Assembly (NCBI GenBank): GCA_022842905.1
Contig: JALHOS010000003.1
Span: 1 to 58,369, forward strand
From: Myxococcaceae bacterium
GTDB lineage: Bacteria; Myxococcota; Myxococcia; Myxococcales; Myxococcaceae
DNA: 58,369 nucleotides
Direction of reading: 5' to 3'
Made by a program: the position numbers and the translations under genes. Position 1 is the first letter of the stretch; each line of letters opens with the position of its first letter. Shown piece after piece: positions 19,466-28,250 of this stretch. The notes beneath the pieces were generated by a model. The model was not told where the DNA came from and ran no database searches. It saw only the letters and a list, made by a program, of their open reading frames with translations.

Positions 19466-22255
19466 GTGAGCGGGGGGCGTCGTGCGTTCGCCTCGACGCT
19501 GCTGTTCCTCTCTGGGCTCACCGGGCTCGTCTACGAGTTGGCGTGGTCCAAGCGCCTGGCCAACGTGCTGGGCAACTCGGGGCAGGCGCACGCCGTCGTC
19601 CTGGCGACCTTCATGGGCGGCCTGGCCTTGGGCGCCTTCGTCTTCGGCCGCGCCGCCGATCGCGCGCGGCGCCCGCTTGCGCTCTACGGCGTGCTCGAGC
19701 TCGGCGTCGGCCTATATGCCCTGGTCTTTCCCTGGCTGCTGAGCGGGCTCGAGCAGGTGTACGTGGCGCTGGCGCCCAGCCTCGGAGGCAGCGTCAAGGT
19801 GAGCGCGCGGCTGCTGCTGGCCTCGGCGGCGCTGCTCCCGCCGACGCTGCTCATGGGTGGCTCCGTCCCGGCGATGACCAAACACCTGACCCGCGCGCTG
19901 GGTGGAGCGCAGCGGGAGCTGTCGCTCGTGTACGCGGTCAACAGCCTGGGCGCGGCGTTCGGGTGCCTGCTGGCCGGGCTGGTGCTGGTCCCAGCGCGTG
20001 GGCTGCTGATCACCGAGCGCTCGGCGGCGGGGCTCAACGTACTGCTCGCCGTCGCGGCGCTCGTGCTCGGTCGCCGGAGTGGGGCGGGCGCCGAGGATCC
20101 TCCGAGGAGCGAAGGCGCCGACCTGGCCCCAGCGCAGTACGGCCCACGCGCAGTGCAGATCGCCCTGGTGGGCACCGCGCTCGCGGGCTTCACGTCCATG
20201 CTCTACGAGACGACGTGGATCCGCCTGCTCTCGATCGTCATCGGGGGCACGTCGTACGCGTTCACGCTGATCCTCACCGCCTTCATCATCGGCATCGCGC
20301 TGGGCAGCTTCTGGCTGTCCCGCCGGGCGGACGACGACGCGCTGCTCACGTTCGGGCGCATGCAGCTGGCGCTGGCGGCGGCGGTCTGCGTCGCGCTGCC
20401 GACGTACGAGCGGCTGCCGTACGTCTTCATTCAGCTCAACCACGCCCTCGAGCACGCCCCCACGGCCTGGCCGCTGTACCAGTTCCTCACCTTCTTCTTC
20501 TGCGGGGCGGTGCTGGTCCTACCCGCGTTCTTCCTCGGGGCCGGCTTTCCGGCAGCCGCGCGCGTGGCGTTGTCGAGCATCGAGCGCGTCGGTGGGGAGC
20601 TGGGGCGGGTCTATGTGTGGAACACCGCCGGCACGGTGTCGGGCTCGCTGCTGGGCGGGCTCTTGCTGCTCCCGTGGCTGGGGCTCGAAGGGAACTTCGT
20701 CGTCGGGCTGGTGCTGAACGTGAGCGCCGCGGGGCTCGCGCTGCTCTTCGGTGGGCGGCCGGTCGGGCGCGCGACGAAGCTCATAGTCGCGGCGACCGCG
20801 GTGTTGGTGATCGTCTTCGCGGTCGCCAACCGCGGGTGGAGCCACACCGTCGTCTCTGCCGGGCGCTACAGCGAGTGGAAGCAGAGCTTCCCCAGCTACG
20901 CCGCGTTCAAGGCGGAGGTCGACGCGCGCAGCCAGCTCGTGTTCTACGAGGACGACGTCTTCGCGAGCGTCATGGTGGGCACTCAGCCGGAGGACCGGCG
21001 GTTTCTGCGGATCAACGGCAAGGTCGACGGTTCGAATGGCGACGACGCGGACACGCAGGTGCTCGCCGCGCACCTGGGCGTGCTGTTCCACGAGCGCCCG
21101 GTGAAGCGGGTCCTGGTCGTGGGGATCGGCGCGGGCATCACCCTGGGCTCGCTGCTGGCGCACCCCATCGAGCACCTCGACGTCGTGGAGATCTCCCCCG
21201 CGGTGATCCAGGCCGCCAAGCTGTTCGCCGAAGACAACCGCCGCGCGCTGGACGATCCGCGCTGTCACGTGCACGTGGAAGACGCGCGCACGTTCCTCGC
21301 CCTGGCGCAGGAACCGTACGATCTGATCGTCTCGGTGCCGTCCAACCCGTGGGTGTCCGGCGTCGCGGGGCTGTTCTCGACGGACTTCTTCGAGATCGCC
21401 AAGACGAAGCTCGCGCCTGGTGGGCGGATCGTGCAGTGGATTCACACCTACGCGTCGAACCTGCCCACCGTGCAGCTGGTGATCCGGACGCTGCGGCACA
21501 GCTTTCCGCACGGGACCACGTGGGTGGGCCCAGACGATCTGGTGCTGGTGGCGAGCCTGACGCCTCAGCAGTTCGACGTGGAGTCGGTGGCGGCGAAGCT
21601 CGAGCGGCCCGAGGTGCGGGACGATCTGGCCCGGGTGCGGGTGCATGAGCTGACGACGTTGCTCGCGCGTCAGGTCCACAGCGATCGGGGACAGCTCGAG
21701 GTGGCAGGGGAGGGGCCGGTGAACACCGACGATCACAACCGGCTCGAGTACGGCTCGCCCGTCGGCTACTTCGTCTCCGAGCGGGTGAGCGTGCCCGACG
21801 AGCGCACGGGCCCCTCACAGGGCTCGGCGCTGTGGCTCCACGACTACGTGAAGACACACCCGCTCACCGCGGCGCAGGCCAAGGACATCTACGGGAGCTT
21901 GGCCTGGGTGCACGCGCCCAAAGACGCGCTCAAGCGAGCCGCCGCCGAGCACTGGCTGTCGCTGTCCCCCGACGACGTGGAGGCGCGAGTCGCCGTCGCC
22001 GAGTGCGCCCTGGCTCAAGGGAACGCCGGCCGCGCGCAGGACGTGCTGGCCCCCGCGATCTCCCAAGGTCACCGCGAGCCCGCCACCGTCGCCGCCTGGC
22101 TCGACGCGCAGCGAAACCGCGTTCGCCGCGAAGCCGCTCCCTGGAACGTGGTCGACGTGGCGTCGACGGTGGAGCTCGGCCGACAGGTCGCGGCGGAGCA
22201 CCCACGGCACGAAGCGCTGCAGGAAGCGCTGCGCAGCCTGGAGGCGAGCCTGTGA
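19466..22255 (+). CDS. MFS-like membrane protein fused to spermidine-synthase-like domain, copy 1
   Basis: 929 residues. The first ~460 residues hold many hydrophobic helices arranged like an MFS transporter, starting with SGLTGLVYELAWSK and GNSGQAHAVVLATFMGG. From about residue 500 a SAM-dependent-methyltransferase/spermidine-synthase fold follows, with the nucleotide-binding loop VVGIGAGITLGS near 550 and VEDARTFL. Spermidine synthases carry a catalytic Asp in DSSDP; here the equivalent is SVPSNPWVSG, so canonical aminopropyl transfer is doubtful. The C-terminal ~150 residues are TPR-like. GTG at 19466 follows the preceding stop by 10 bases. Copy 2 follows with a 4-base overlap. Confidence 0.82.
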   Translation: MSGGRRAFASTLLFLSGLTGLVYELAWSKRLANVLGNSGQAHAVVLATFMGGLALGAFVFGRAADRARRPLALYGVLELGVGLYALVFPWLLSGLEQVYVALAPSLGGSVKVSARLLLASAALLPPTLLMGGSVPAMTKHLTRALGGAQRELSLVYAVNSLGAAFGCLLAGLVLVPARGLLITERSAAGLNVLLAVAALVLGRRSGAGAEDPPRSEGADLAPAQYGPRAVQIALVGTALAGFTSMLYETTWIRLLSIVIGGTSYAFTLILTAFIIGIALGSFWLSRRADDDALLTFGRMQLALAAAVCVALPTYERLPYVFIQLNHALEHAPTAWPLYQFLTFFFCGAVLVLPAFFLGAGFPAAARVALSSIERVGGELGRVYVWNTAGTVSGSLLGGLLLLPWLGLEGNFVVGLVLNVSAAGLALLFGGRPVGRATKLIVAATAVLVIVFAVANRGWSHTVVSAGRYSEWKQSFPSYAAFKAEVDARSQLVFYEDDVFASVMVGTQPEDRRFLRINGKVDGSNGDDADTQVLAAHLGVLFHERPVKRVLVVGIGAGITLGSLLAHPIEHLDVVEISPAVIQAAKLFAEDNRRALDDPRCHVHVEDARTFLALAQEPYDLIVSVPSNPWVSGVAGLFSTDFFEIAKTKLAPGGRIVQWIHTYASNLPTVQLVIRTLRHSFPHGTTWVGPDDLVLVASLTPQQFDVESVAAKLERPEVRDDLARVRVHELTTLLARQVHSDRGQLEVAGEGPVNTDDHNRLEYGSPVGYFVSERVSVPDERTGPSQGSALWLHDYVKTHPLTAAQAKDIYGSLAWVHAPKDALKRAAAEHWLSLSPDDVEARVAVAECALAQGNAGRAQDVLAPAISQGHREPATVAAWLDAQRNRVRREAAPWNVVDVASTVELGRQVAAEHPRHEALQEALRSLEASL

Positions 22256-25032
22256 GCGCCCGGTGGACGGCGGCGGTGTTGCTGACGCTGAGCGGCGCGA
22301 CGGGCCTGGTTTACGAGGTCGTCTGGTCGAAGGCGCTCGCGGATCTGCTCGGCAACAGCGGGCAGGCGCACGCGGTGGTGCTGGCCACGTTCATGGGCGG
22401 GCTGGCCTTGGGCGCGCTCGTGTTCGGCCGGGTGGCGGATCGGGCGGAGAAGCCGCTGCGGGTGTACGCGGGGATCGAGGCGTTCGTCGGCGTCTACGCG
22501 CTGGCGTACCCGTGGATCCACGAGCTGCTCCGCGACGTGTACCTGGGAGTCGCCGGCGGGTTCGCCGAGCGCTGGCGGGTGGTGCCGAAGCTGCTCTTCG
22601 CGGCGGCGACGATCCTGCTGCCGACGATCGCCATGGGCGGGACCATGCCCGTGATGATCCGCCACGCGACGGCGCACCCGGCGGGGCTCGGCGCGTCGTT
22701 GTCGCTGCTCTACGCGCTCAACAGCCTCGGCGCGGCCTTCGGAGGATTCTGGGCGGGCACGGTGTGGCTCCCGGCGGTGGGCCTCTGGAAGACGGCCGCG
22801 GCCGCGGGCCTGGTCAACCTGCTGCTGGCGTGTGTGAGCCTCGTGCTCGCCGGACGCAGCCAGCCAGCGCCGAAGCAGACCTCCGCGGAGCTCGCGTCCG
22901 ACGGACCGGGCCTCAGCGCCGCGCAGCGCCGGATCGTGCTGGCCTCGCTTGGGGTGAGCGGCGCCGTCGCGATGGTCCTCGAGACCGGGTGGATCCGAGT
23001 CCTCACGCTCATCGTCGGCGCGTCGACCTACGCGTTCACGTGGATTGTCACGGCATTCATCGTGGGTCTGTCGCTCGGCAGCCTGTGGGTCAGCCGGCGC
23101 ACGGTGGCGCGGCCGCTGATGACGTACGGCGCGCTGCAGCTCGCGCTCGTGGCGGCGGTGGCGCTGACCGTGCCGCTCATGGTTCGCGCTCCATATTGGT
23201 TCCTGCACCTGCGCGGCATGCTCGCAAAGACGCCGCAGGCGTTCGGGCTGTGGCAAGCGGTGGTCTTCGGACTCGCGCTCCTGGTCATGCTCGGCCCGAC
23301 CTTGATCATGGGCGCCGCGTTCCCGATCGGCGCGAGGCTCGCGGCGTCGGGTGAAGCGGGGCTCGGTCGCCAGCTCGGCCACGCGTGGGCGGTCAACACG
23401 GTGGGGACGGTGCTCGGCGCGTTGCTCGGCGGGCTGTGGCTCCTGCCCACCATTGGTCTGCGAGGGCTGTTCGATGGGGCCGCGGGGGTCACTCTGGTGA
23501 CGGGGCTGGTGCTCTGGCGCAGCGCTGCGGTGGATCGTGCCAGCCTCCTGCGCTGGGGCGCTTTCGCGACGGCGGCGTGGCTCACCATGCTGATCCTGCC
23601 CGGCGACTGGCCCCAGACGCTCATGCGCCTGTCCGCCTTCCGAGCGCACCCGATCAGCGTGCAGGGGAAGAGCTTCGCGCAGTACGTGGCCGAAGAGCTG
23701 GCCAGCGCCGAGCCGCGCTTCATTCGCCACGACACCTTCGCGTCGATCTTCGTGGGGCAGAGCACGACGGACGCTTCGCACCGGTACCTCTTGGTGAACG
23801 GCAAGCCCGACGCGTCGACGCTCCCGGCGGATCGGGTCACCCAGAAGATGCTGGGCCACGTGGGGCCGCTGCTGGCGGAAAGCCCAACCAAGCGCGCGCT
23901 CGTGATCGGCGTCGGCTCGGGCCTCACCTTGGGCTCGATCCTCACGCACCCGGTGGAGCAGGTGGACGCCGTCGAGATCGCGCCGGGGGTGATCGACGCC
24001 GCGCGCGTGTTCGGCGACGACAACGGCCACGCCTTGGACGACCCCCGCGTGGCGGTGCACGTCGACGACGCGCGCAGCTTCCTGGCGTTTCCAGGAGCGC
24101 CCTACGACGTGATCATCAGCGAGCCCAGCAATCCCTGGGTGTCCGGCATCTCCTCACTCTTCACGGCCGAGTTCATGGACCTCGTGCACCAGCGGCTCAC
24201 GCCCGACGGGATCCTCGTGCAGTGGATCCAGGCGTACGAGACGAGCGACGAGCTGATGCGGCTGGTGCTGCGCACGGTCCGGCGGCGCTTCCCGCACGCG
24301 ACCGCCTGGCAGGGGGCGGCCAACGACATGCTGATCGTCGCGGCCAAGCAGCCGCTCGCGCTCGACGGCAAGGTGCTTCGGGAACGGCTGGCCCGCGACG
24401 CAGTGCGCACGGACCTGGCCACCATTCACCTCGACACGCCGCTGGGCTTCCTGGCCCGGCAACGCGGCACGGTGAAGGACCTGGCGGCGTACGCCGGCGA
24501 AGGGCCGCTCAACACCGACGAGCTCAACCGCCTGGAGTACGGCGCGCCGCTCGCGTTCTTCACGGAAGCCGAGGCGCACGTGCCCGACTCGCGGCGCCGC
24601 GCTGGAGCCTGGCCGGAGCTGCTGATCTCACGAGCGCTGAGCGAGCAGCCGCTGACCGCGGCCGATGCCGAAGCGCTGTTCCGCGCGATCAGCATGGCGC
24701 AGGAGCTGGACACGCCGGTGCGACGCGCGGCGGCGCAGGCGTGGGCTCGGCTCGATCCACAGGCGGCCCGCCACGCGCTGACGTTCACCACGCTGCTGCA
24801 AGGTGAGGTCGAGCGTGCTCAGGAAGTCTTGGGTTCCGTCGACGATGCCAACGCCGCCCGCATCGCGCTCAAGCTCGCCCTCAAGCAGTGGGAGCAGCGG
24901 GCCGGGCCCTACGAGCCGCTGCCGACCCCTCCGGTGCCGCGCTGGCTCGAGCTGGCCGGCGGCGACGCCCGGGCTCGCGAGGGCGCCGCCAAGCTCTGCG
25001 CGAGGGTGGGGTGCGCGCTGCCGCCGCCGTAG
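22252..25032 (+). CDS. MFS-like membrane protein fused to spermidine-synthase-like domain, copy 2
   Basis: 926 residues, a full-length paralogue of the preceding gene with the same order and spacing: SGATGLVYEVVWSK and GNSGQAHAVVLATFMGG at the N-terminus, about ten to twelve membrane helices, then the SAM-type loop VIGVGSGLTLGS near residue 550, VDDARSFL, and SEPSNPWVSGISS near 625. The DSSDP catalytic Asp is again missing. GTG start overlaps the previous stop (GTGA), so the pair is coupled and probably arose by tandem duplication. Retention of both suggests a heteromer or two substrates. The C-terminal region is helical. The substrate of the membrane half is unknown. Confidence 0.82.
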   Translation: MSARWTAAVLLTLSGATGLVYEVVWSKALADLLGNSGQAHAVVLATFMGGLALGALVFGRVADRAEKPLRVYAGIEAFVGVYALAYPWIHELLRDVYLGVAGGFAERWRVVPKLLFAAATILLPTIAMGGTMPVMIRHATAHPAGLGASLSLLYALNSLGAAFGGFWAGTVWLPAVGLWKTAAAAGLVNLLLACVSLVLAGRSQPAPKQTSAELASDGPGLSAAQRRIVLASLGVSGAVAMVLETGWIRVLTLIVGASTYAFTWIVTAFIVGLSLGSLWVSRRTVARPLMTYGALQLALVAAVALTVPLMVRAPYWFLHLRGMLAKTPQAFGLWQAVVFGLALLVMLGPTLIMGAAFPIGARLAASGEAGLGRQLGHAWAVNTVGTVLGALLGGLWLLPTIGLRGLFDGAAGVTLVTGLVLWRSAAVDRASLLRWGAFATAAWLTMLILPGDWPQTLMRLSAFRAHPISVQGKSFAQYVAEELASAEPRFIRHDTFASIFVGQSTTDASHRYLLVNGKPDASTLPADRVTQKMLGHVGPLLAESPTKRALVIGVGSGLTLGSILTHPVEQVDAVEIAPGVIDAARVFGDDNGHALDDPRVAVHVDDARSFLAFPGAPYDVIISEPSNPWVSGISSLFTAEFMDLVHQRLTPDGILVQWIQAYETSDELMRLVLRTVRRRFPHATAWQGAANDMLIVAAKQPLALDGKVLRERLARDAVRTDLATIHLDTPLGFLARQRGTVKDLAAYAGEGPLNTDELNRLEYGAPLAFFTEAEAHVPDSRRRAGAWPELLISRALSEQPLTAADAEALFRAISMAQELDTPVRRAAAQAWARLDPQAARHALTFTTLLQGEVERAQEVLGSVDDANAARIALKLALKQWEQRAGPYEPLPTPPVPRWLELAGGDARAREGAAKLCARVGCALPPP

Positions 25033-25036
25033 TCGC

Positions 25037-26206
25037 TCACGCCGCCTTGCGCTCGATGAGCATGTCGGGGAACACGGCGAGCAGGGCGGCCCCGCGGGCC
25101 ACCGCCGTCTGCGGGTCCTTCTCGAGATCCAACGGCACCCGCAGCGTGTGGGCGACCGCTTCGCGGACCTGCGGAACGAAGGTCGTGCCGCCGATCATCA
25201 TCACGTTGCCCAGCGCTGCCGGCTTGATCCCCGCCGCGACCACGGCCTCACAGGCCACCGTGACCGAACGAGCCACCAGCTCACTCCAGGTCTGCGTCAG
25301 GTGTTCCCGCCGCACGATCGTATCGAGCGTGCGCTTGTGCCCGGGGACGCCGATCGCCTCGGGAATGTGAAAGCGCGCCTCTGGAGCGTGGGAGAGCGCC
25401 CGCTTCACCAGCTCACACTGCCGCTGGATGCGGTCGAACAGGAGCACGTCCTTGGTCACGTCGACGGACGCCGTTCCCCAGATCACGTTGGCGACGTGCC
25501 GCGCGAACGCCGCGTCGAAGTCGTTCCCTCCCAGGCACTCGTCACCCGCCACCGAGCGCACGTCGACGCAGCCGCCGTTGCGCTGCACCACCGTCACGTC
25601 GAGCGTGCCGCCACCGAAGTCGAAGACGAGCCGCGGCGTCTCGTCGCCCAGCGCGCCGACCAGGCCTCGCGCGACGGCGCCGCCGATCGGCTCGTGCAGC
25701 ACGCGGATCACCTCGAGGCCCGCCATGCGCCCGATGCGGAGCATGTGCTGCGGCAGCTGCGGCGGCGCGACGACCGGCATGGTCATGATGCACTTGGTGA
25801 ACTTGCGGGCGAAGCGGTGCTCGGCGCGTTCTTTGAGGTGCGCGACGATCGTCGCCGCCACCTGGCTCGCGGTGAGCTCTCCCTGGCGCGTCAGCACCGA
25901 CACCTCGCTGGGGCCCGTGCCTTTGATCCGAAACGCCGCGCCCGCATCGAGCAAGCGCGCGGCGGGGGAGTCGATGGTGCGGCCGATGACGCGCTTGATG
26001 CCGGTGATCGTGTTCGCGGGGTCCGTCGCCCGAAAGCGCTCCGCGTCGGCGCCGACGATCGGCGGGCCAGCCTTGGGGAAGTGGACGACGCTGGGGATGC
26101 AGGACTCCCCGCGGGCGTCGAGCGCGTAGTGGAGCTTCGAGTCGATCACCACCGCCGCGGTCGAGTACGTCGTCCCGAGGTCGATGCCGAGGATCGCTTC
26201 GTTCAC
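25037..26206 (-). CDS. Hsp70-family ATPase domain protein lacking the substrate-binding domain
   Basis: 389 residues that cover only the actin-like ATPase lobe of DnaK. Phosphate 1 motif is GIDLGTTYSTAAV at the N-terminus; phosphate 2 is LVFDFGGGTLDVTVV; the adenosine loop is VMMIGGTTFVPQVRE near 340. The protein ends soon after the last ATPase strand, where DnaK would continue with a linker and beta-sandwich. GTG start. No dnaJ or grpE adjoins it. It may act as a nucleotide-switched adaptor or assembly factor. Convergent with the MFS-fusion pair, only 4 bases between stops, so probably no separate terminator. Confidence 0.85.
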   Translation of the reverse strand: MNEAILGIDLGTTYSTAAVVIDSKLHYALDARGESCIPSVVHFPKAGPPIVGADAERFRATDPANTITGIKRVIGRTIDSPAARLLDAGAAFRIKGTGPSEVSVLTRQGELTASQVAATIVAHLKERAEHRFARKFTKCIMTMPVVAPPQLPQHMLRIGRMAGLEVIRVLHEPIGGAVARGLVGALGDETPRLVFDFGGGTLDVTVVQRNGGCVDVRSVAGDECLGGNDFDAAFARHVANVIWGTASVDVTKDVLLFDRIQRQCELVKRALSHAPEARFHIPEAIGVPGHKRTLDTIVRREHLTQTWSELVARSVTVACEAVVAAGIKPAALGNVMMIGGTTFVPQVREAVAHTLRVPLDLEKDPQTAVARGAALLAVFPDMLIERKAA

Positions 26207-26520
26207 GTCGCGCCCCGCGAAAAGGCAGCCAGAAAATGGCGGGGGAAATTCCCCGTCGCTTTCGAACTGGTAAGCGGCGCCCGGCGATCCTGCGCGCCAT
26301 TGATCTGACGCCAGGTCGTGAAATGTGCTTGAAATTTCGGGTGTTAGGCCGCTGCTTCGCCATGCGGCGAGAGGCCGAAGTCGCGGCGCGAGCAGGCGTA
26401 AGTCGCTGAAATGACGACTGGAATCGGCATCCTCCTGTTGACGTATGGAGGGAGAAACCTCATCCGTCGAGAATCCTCATGTACCCACCGAGGAAGTTCC
26501 CTCACCACCGGAGCGACACC
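26207..26520. other. Intergenic region between Hsp70-like gene and Flp pilin
   Basis: 314 bases between two divergent genes, visibly less GC-rich than its surroundings. It must hold promoters for both. The only clear structure is a near-perfect palindrome GGGGAAATTCCCC at 26242-26254, 36 bases before the Hsp70-like start. I could not find a convincing sigma70 or sigma54 promoter or any RNA gene or ORF with gene-like features. Confidence 0.5.
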
Positions 26521-26787
26521 ATGAGCAACACGATCACGAAGGCGAAGAAGTCCACCAAGCGCGGCCAAGGCATGACGGAGTACATCATCATCGTCGCCCT
26601 GATCGCCATCGCGACCATCGGCGTCGTGACCCTCTTCGGCGACAACATTCGCATGCTCTTCTCCGCCTCGGCCGACGCGCTGTCCGGTGACACGTCCGTG
26701 ACCCCGGACTCGGTGGCCAACCGCAAGGCCGGCAAGCCGCTGCAGAAGAAGACGCTCGAGAACTTCTCCGAAAAGAACATGTACTGA
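26521..26787 (+). CDS. Flp/Fap-type pilin subunit, orphan
   Basis: 88 residues. A short basic leader (NTITKAKKSTKRG) ends in G before QGMTEYIIIVALIAIATIGVVT: the type IVb pilin cleavage pattern, with Glu at position 5 of the mature protein and one hydrophobic helix that serves both as membrane anchor and filament core. The leader would be cut by a prepilin peptidase (TadV type). Mature tail is short and polar. ATG follows CCGGAGCG. The tad secretion genes (tadA, rcpA, tadB, tadV) are not in the window, so it must use machinery encoded elsewhere. A hairpin terminator follows. Confidence 0.9.
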   Translation: MSNTITKAKKSTKRGQGMTEYIIIVALIAIATIGVVTLFGDNIRMLFSASADALSGDTSVTPDSVANRKAGKPLQKKTLENFSEKNMY

Positions 26788-26821
26788 AGAACCCTCGCGT
26801 TCCGCCCACGCGAAACCTGTG

Positions 26822-26868
26822 CTGCGCGCCGACTCCCGACGAATGGGGGTGGGCGCGCAGTGCTGTTT
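26822..26868 (+). terminator. Terminator of the Flp pilin gene
   Basis: Long hairpin with outer arms CTGCGCGCC (26822-26830) and the matching GGGCGCGCAG (26851-26860) and an inner ACTCCC/GGGGGT stem, followed by TGCTGTTTC. Only three Ts end it. Confidence 0.6.
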
Positions 26869-26933
26869 CAAGGCCTCAGTGCGGCCGCATTTCGTGACGC
26901 GGGTCAGCTCACGCGTAGAGTGCACGCCTCTCC

Positions 26934-28250
26934 ATGGAAGGTCGGCTCGTCCTGAAGGACTGCTCGCTGTTCCGCACCGACGGGCGCGTGCGCGGGCATA
27001 TGGCCGTGGTGATCGAAGGGCGCACGATCACCCGCGTCGCTCCAGACGAAGAAGTCGTTCCGCTCCCTGGTGACTGGATCGCTCCCTGCCGCGGGCGGAT
27101 CGTCACGCCGGGCCTGGTCGACTGCCACACGCGCCTGGTCAACGGGGCCCTTGCGCCGTTCTCCGCCGAGCGACTGCTGAGCTCTCCCGATCACCGCTTC
27201 CGGGAGGACGGCCGGCTGGCGTCAGCGCTCACGCCCGGCGAGGTGGCCGCGATCACCGCCTGGGGCCTCGCGAGAGGGCTGCGGTCCGGCGTGACGTTGT
27301 CCTTCGAACACCTGCGCGCCCCGAACGCCGCCTTCGACTGCCTGGTGGCCCAGGGCAACGTGGCCCGCACGCTCGGCGCGCGCCTGGTGAGCGCTCACGC
27401 GTCGAGCAGTCGCGACCGCACGCCCGGGCCCGCACAGGTCGACGCCAACGCGCGCTACGTCGCGACCGTTCGTGAAGATCCGCTCCTGCGCGGCTCGATC
27501 GGCGTGGGGCCTTCGGCGGCGGCTGAGAACGATCTGCTCCGCGAGGCCGGCCGGGTGAAAGAAGAGGTCGCCTGCGGGGCGCACCTCAACGTCGCGGAGT
27601 CCGACGAGGACATTCTGCGGACCTGGGAAGCGCACGCCTGTCGCATCGTCCACCGCTTTGAGCGCTTCGGGCTGCTCGGGGGCGGCTGCATCGCCGCGCA
27701 CGGCCGGTCCCTCGATCGCTCCGACGCCGAGCGGCTGGCGCGCACGCGGACCCTGGTGGCGATCTCCCCGCGCGCCGGGCACCTGTCGGGAGCCCGCACC
27801 GCGACCGAGGTCGTGCTCACGTCGGACAACGTCGTCGGCCTGGGCACCGACGGCGTCTGCTCGCTGTGGGAAGAGCTGACCACGTGCTTCTCCGGCGTGC
27901 TGGCGCTGGCGCGCGCGGCGCGGACGGTGGACACCGACGCGATCATGTCGAGCTACCTCATCGGCGGGCCCGCGGAGCTGTGCACCATGCTCTTCGGGTT
28001 GCCCAGCGGCGCGGTGGCCCCCGGCGCCCTGGCCGACGTCGTCGTCTTCGATCACGTGCCGGTCGTGGACAGCGCCGAAGCCCTGCCGGCGACGATCATG
28101 GAGCTGGCCCGGACGCAGGCGGCCTGGACGATCGTCGACGGGCGCGTCGTCGTGCGAGAAGGCCAGCTCGTCGCGGGAGACGCCATTTCGCTGGCGCAGG
28201 AGAGCGCGCTGGCGATCGCTGCGGTGCAGCGGCGCGTGCTGGGCGTGTGA
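26934..28250 (+). CDS. Amidohydrolase-superfamily protein with degenerate metal site (SsnA-like)
   Basis: 438 residues of the TIM-barrel amidohydrolase fold, nearest in layout to SsnA/chlorohydrolase-type aminohydrolases: N-terminal beta domain, GRIVTPGLVDCHTRL, then HLNVAESDED, CIAAHGRSLD, VVGLGTDGVCS, and a C-terminal ADVVVFD strand. Two usual metal ligands are missing: the HxH of strand 1 is HTR, and the His three before the catalytic Glu is Asn (NVAE). The third His (AAHG) and the Asp (GTDG) remain. It may be a pseudoenzyme or bind metal differently. ATG start at 26934; coupled to the following methyltransferase by a GTGA overlap. Confidence 0.75.
   Translation: MEGRLVLKDCSLFRTDGRVRGHMAVVIEGRTITRVAPDEEVVPLPGDWIAPCRGRIVTPGLVDCHTRLVNGALAPFSAERLLSSPDHRFREDGRLASALTPGEVAAITAWGLARGLRSGVTLSFEHLRAPNAAFDCLVAQGNVARTLGARLVSAHASSSRDRTPGPAQVDANARYVATVREDPLLRGSIGVGPSAAAENDLLREAGRVKEEVACGAHLNVAESDEDILRTWEAHACRIVHRFERFGLLGGGCIAAHGRSLDRSDAERLARTRTLVAISPRAGHLSGARTATEVVLTSDNVVGLGTDGVCSLWEELTTCFSGVLALARAARTVDTDAIMSSYLIGGPAELCTMLFGLPSGAVAPGALADVVVFDHVPVVDSAEALPATIMELARTQAAWTIVDGRVVVREGQLVAGDAISLAQESALAIAAVQRRVLGV

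Noticed and set aside
22069-24060. 663-codon minus-strand open frame
   Set aside because: Antisense to the two MFS-spermidine-synthase fusions; composition is low-complexity Arg/His/Gln and no motif is present.
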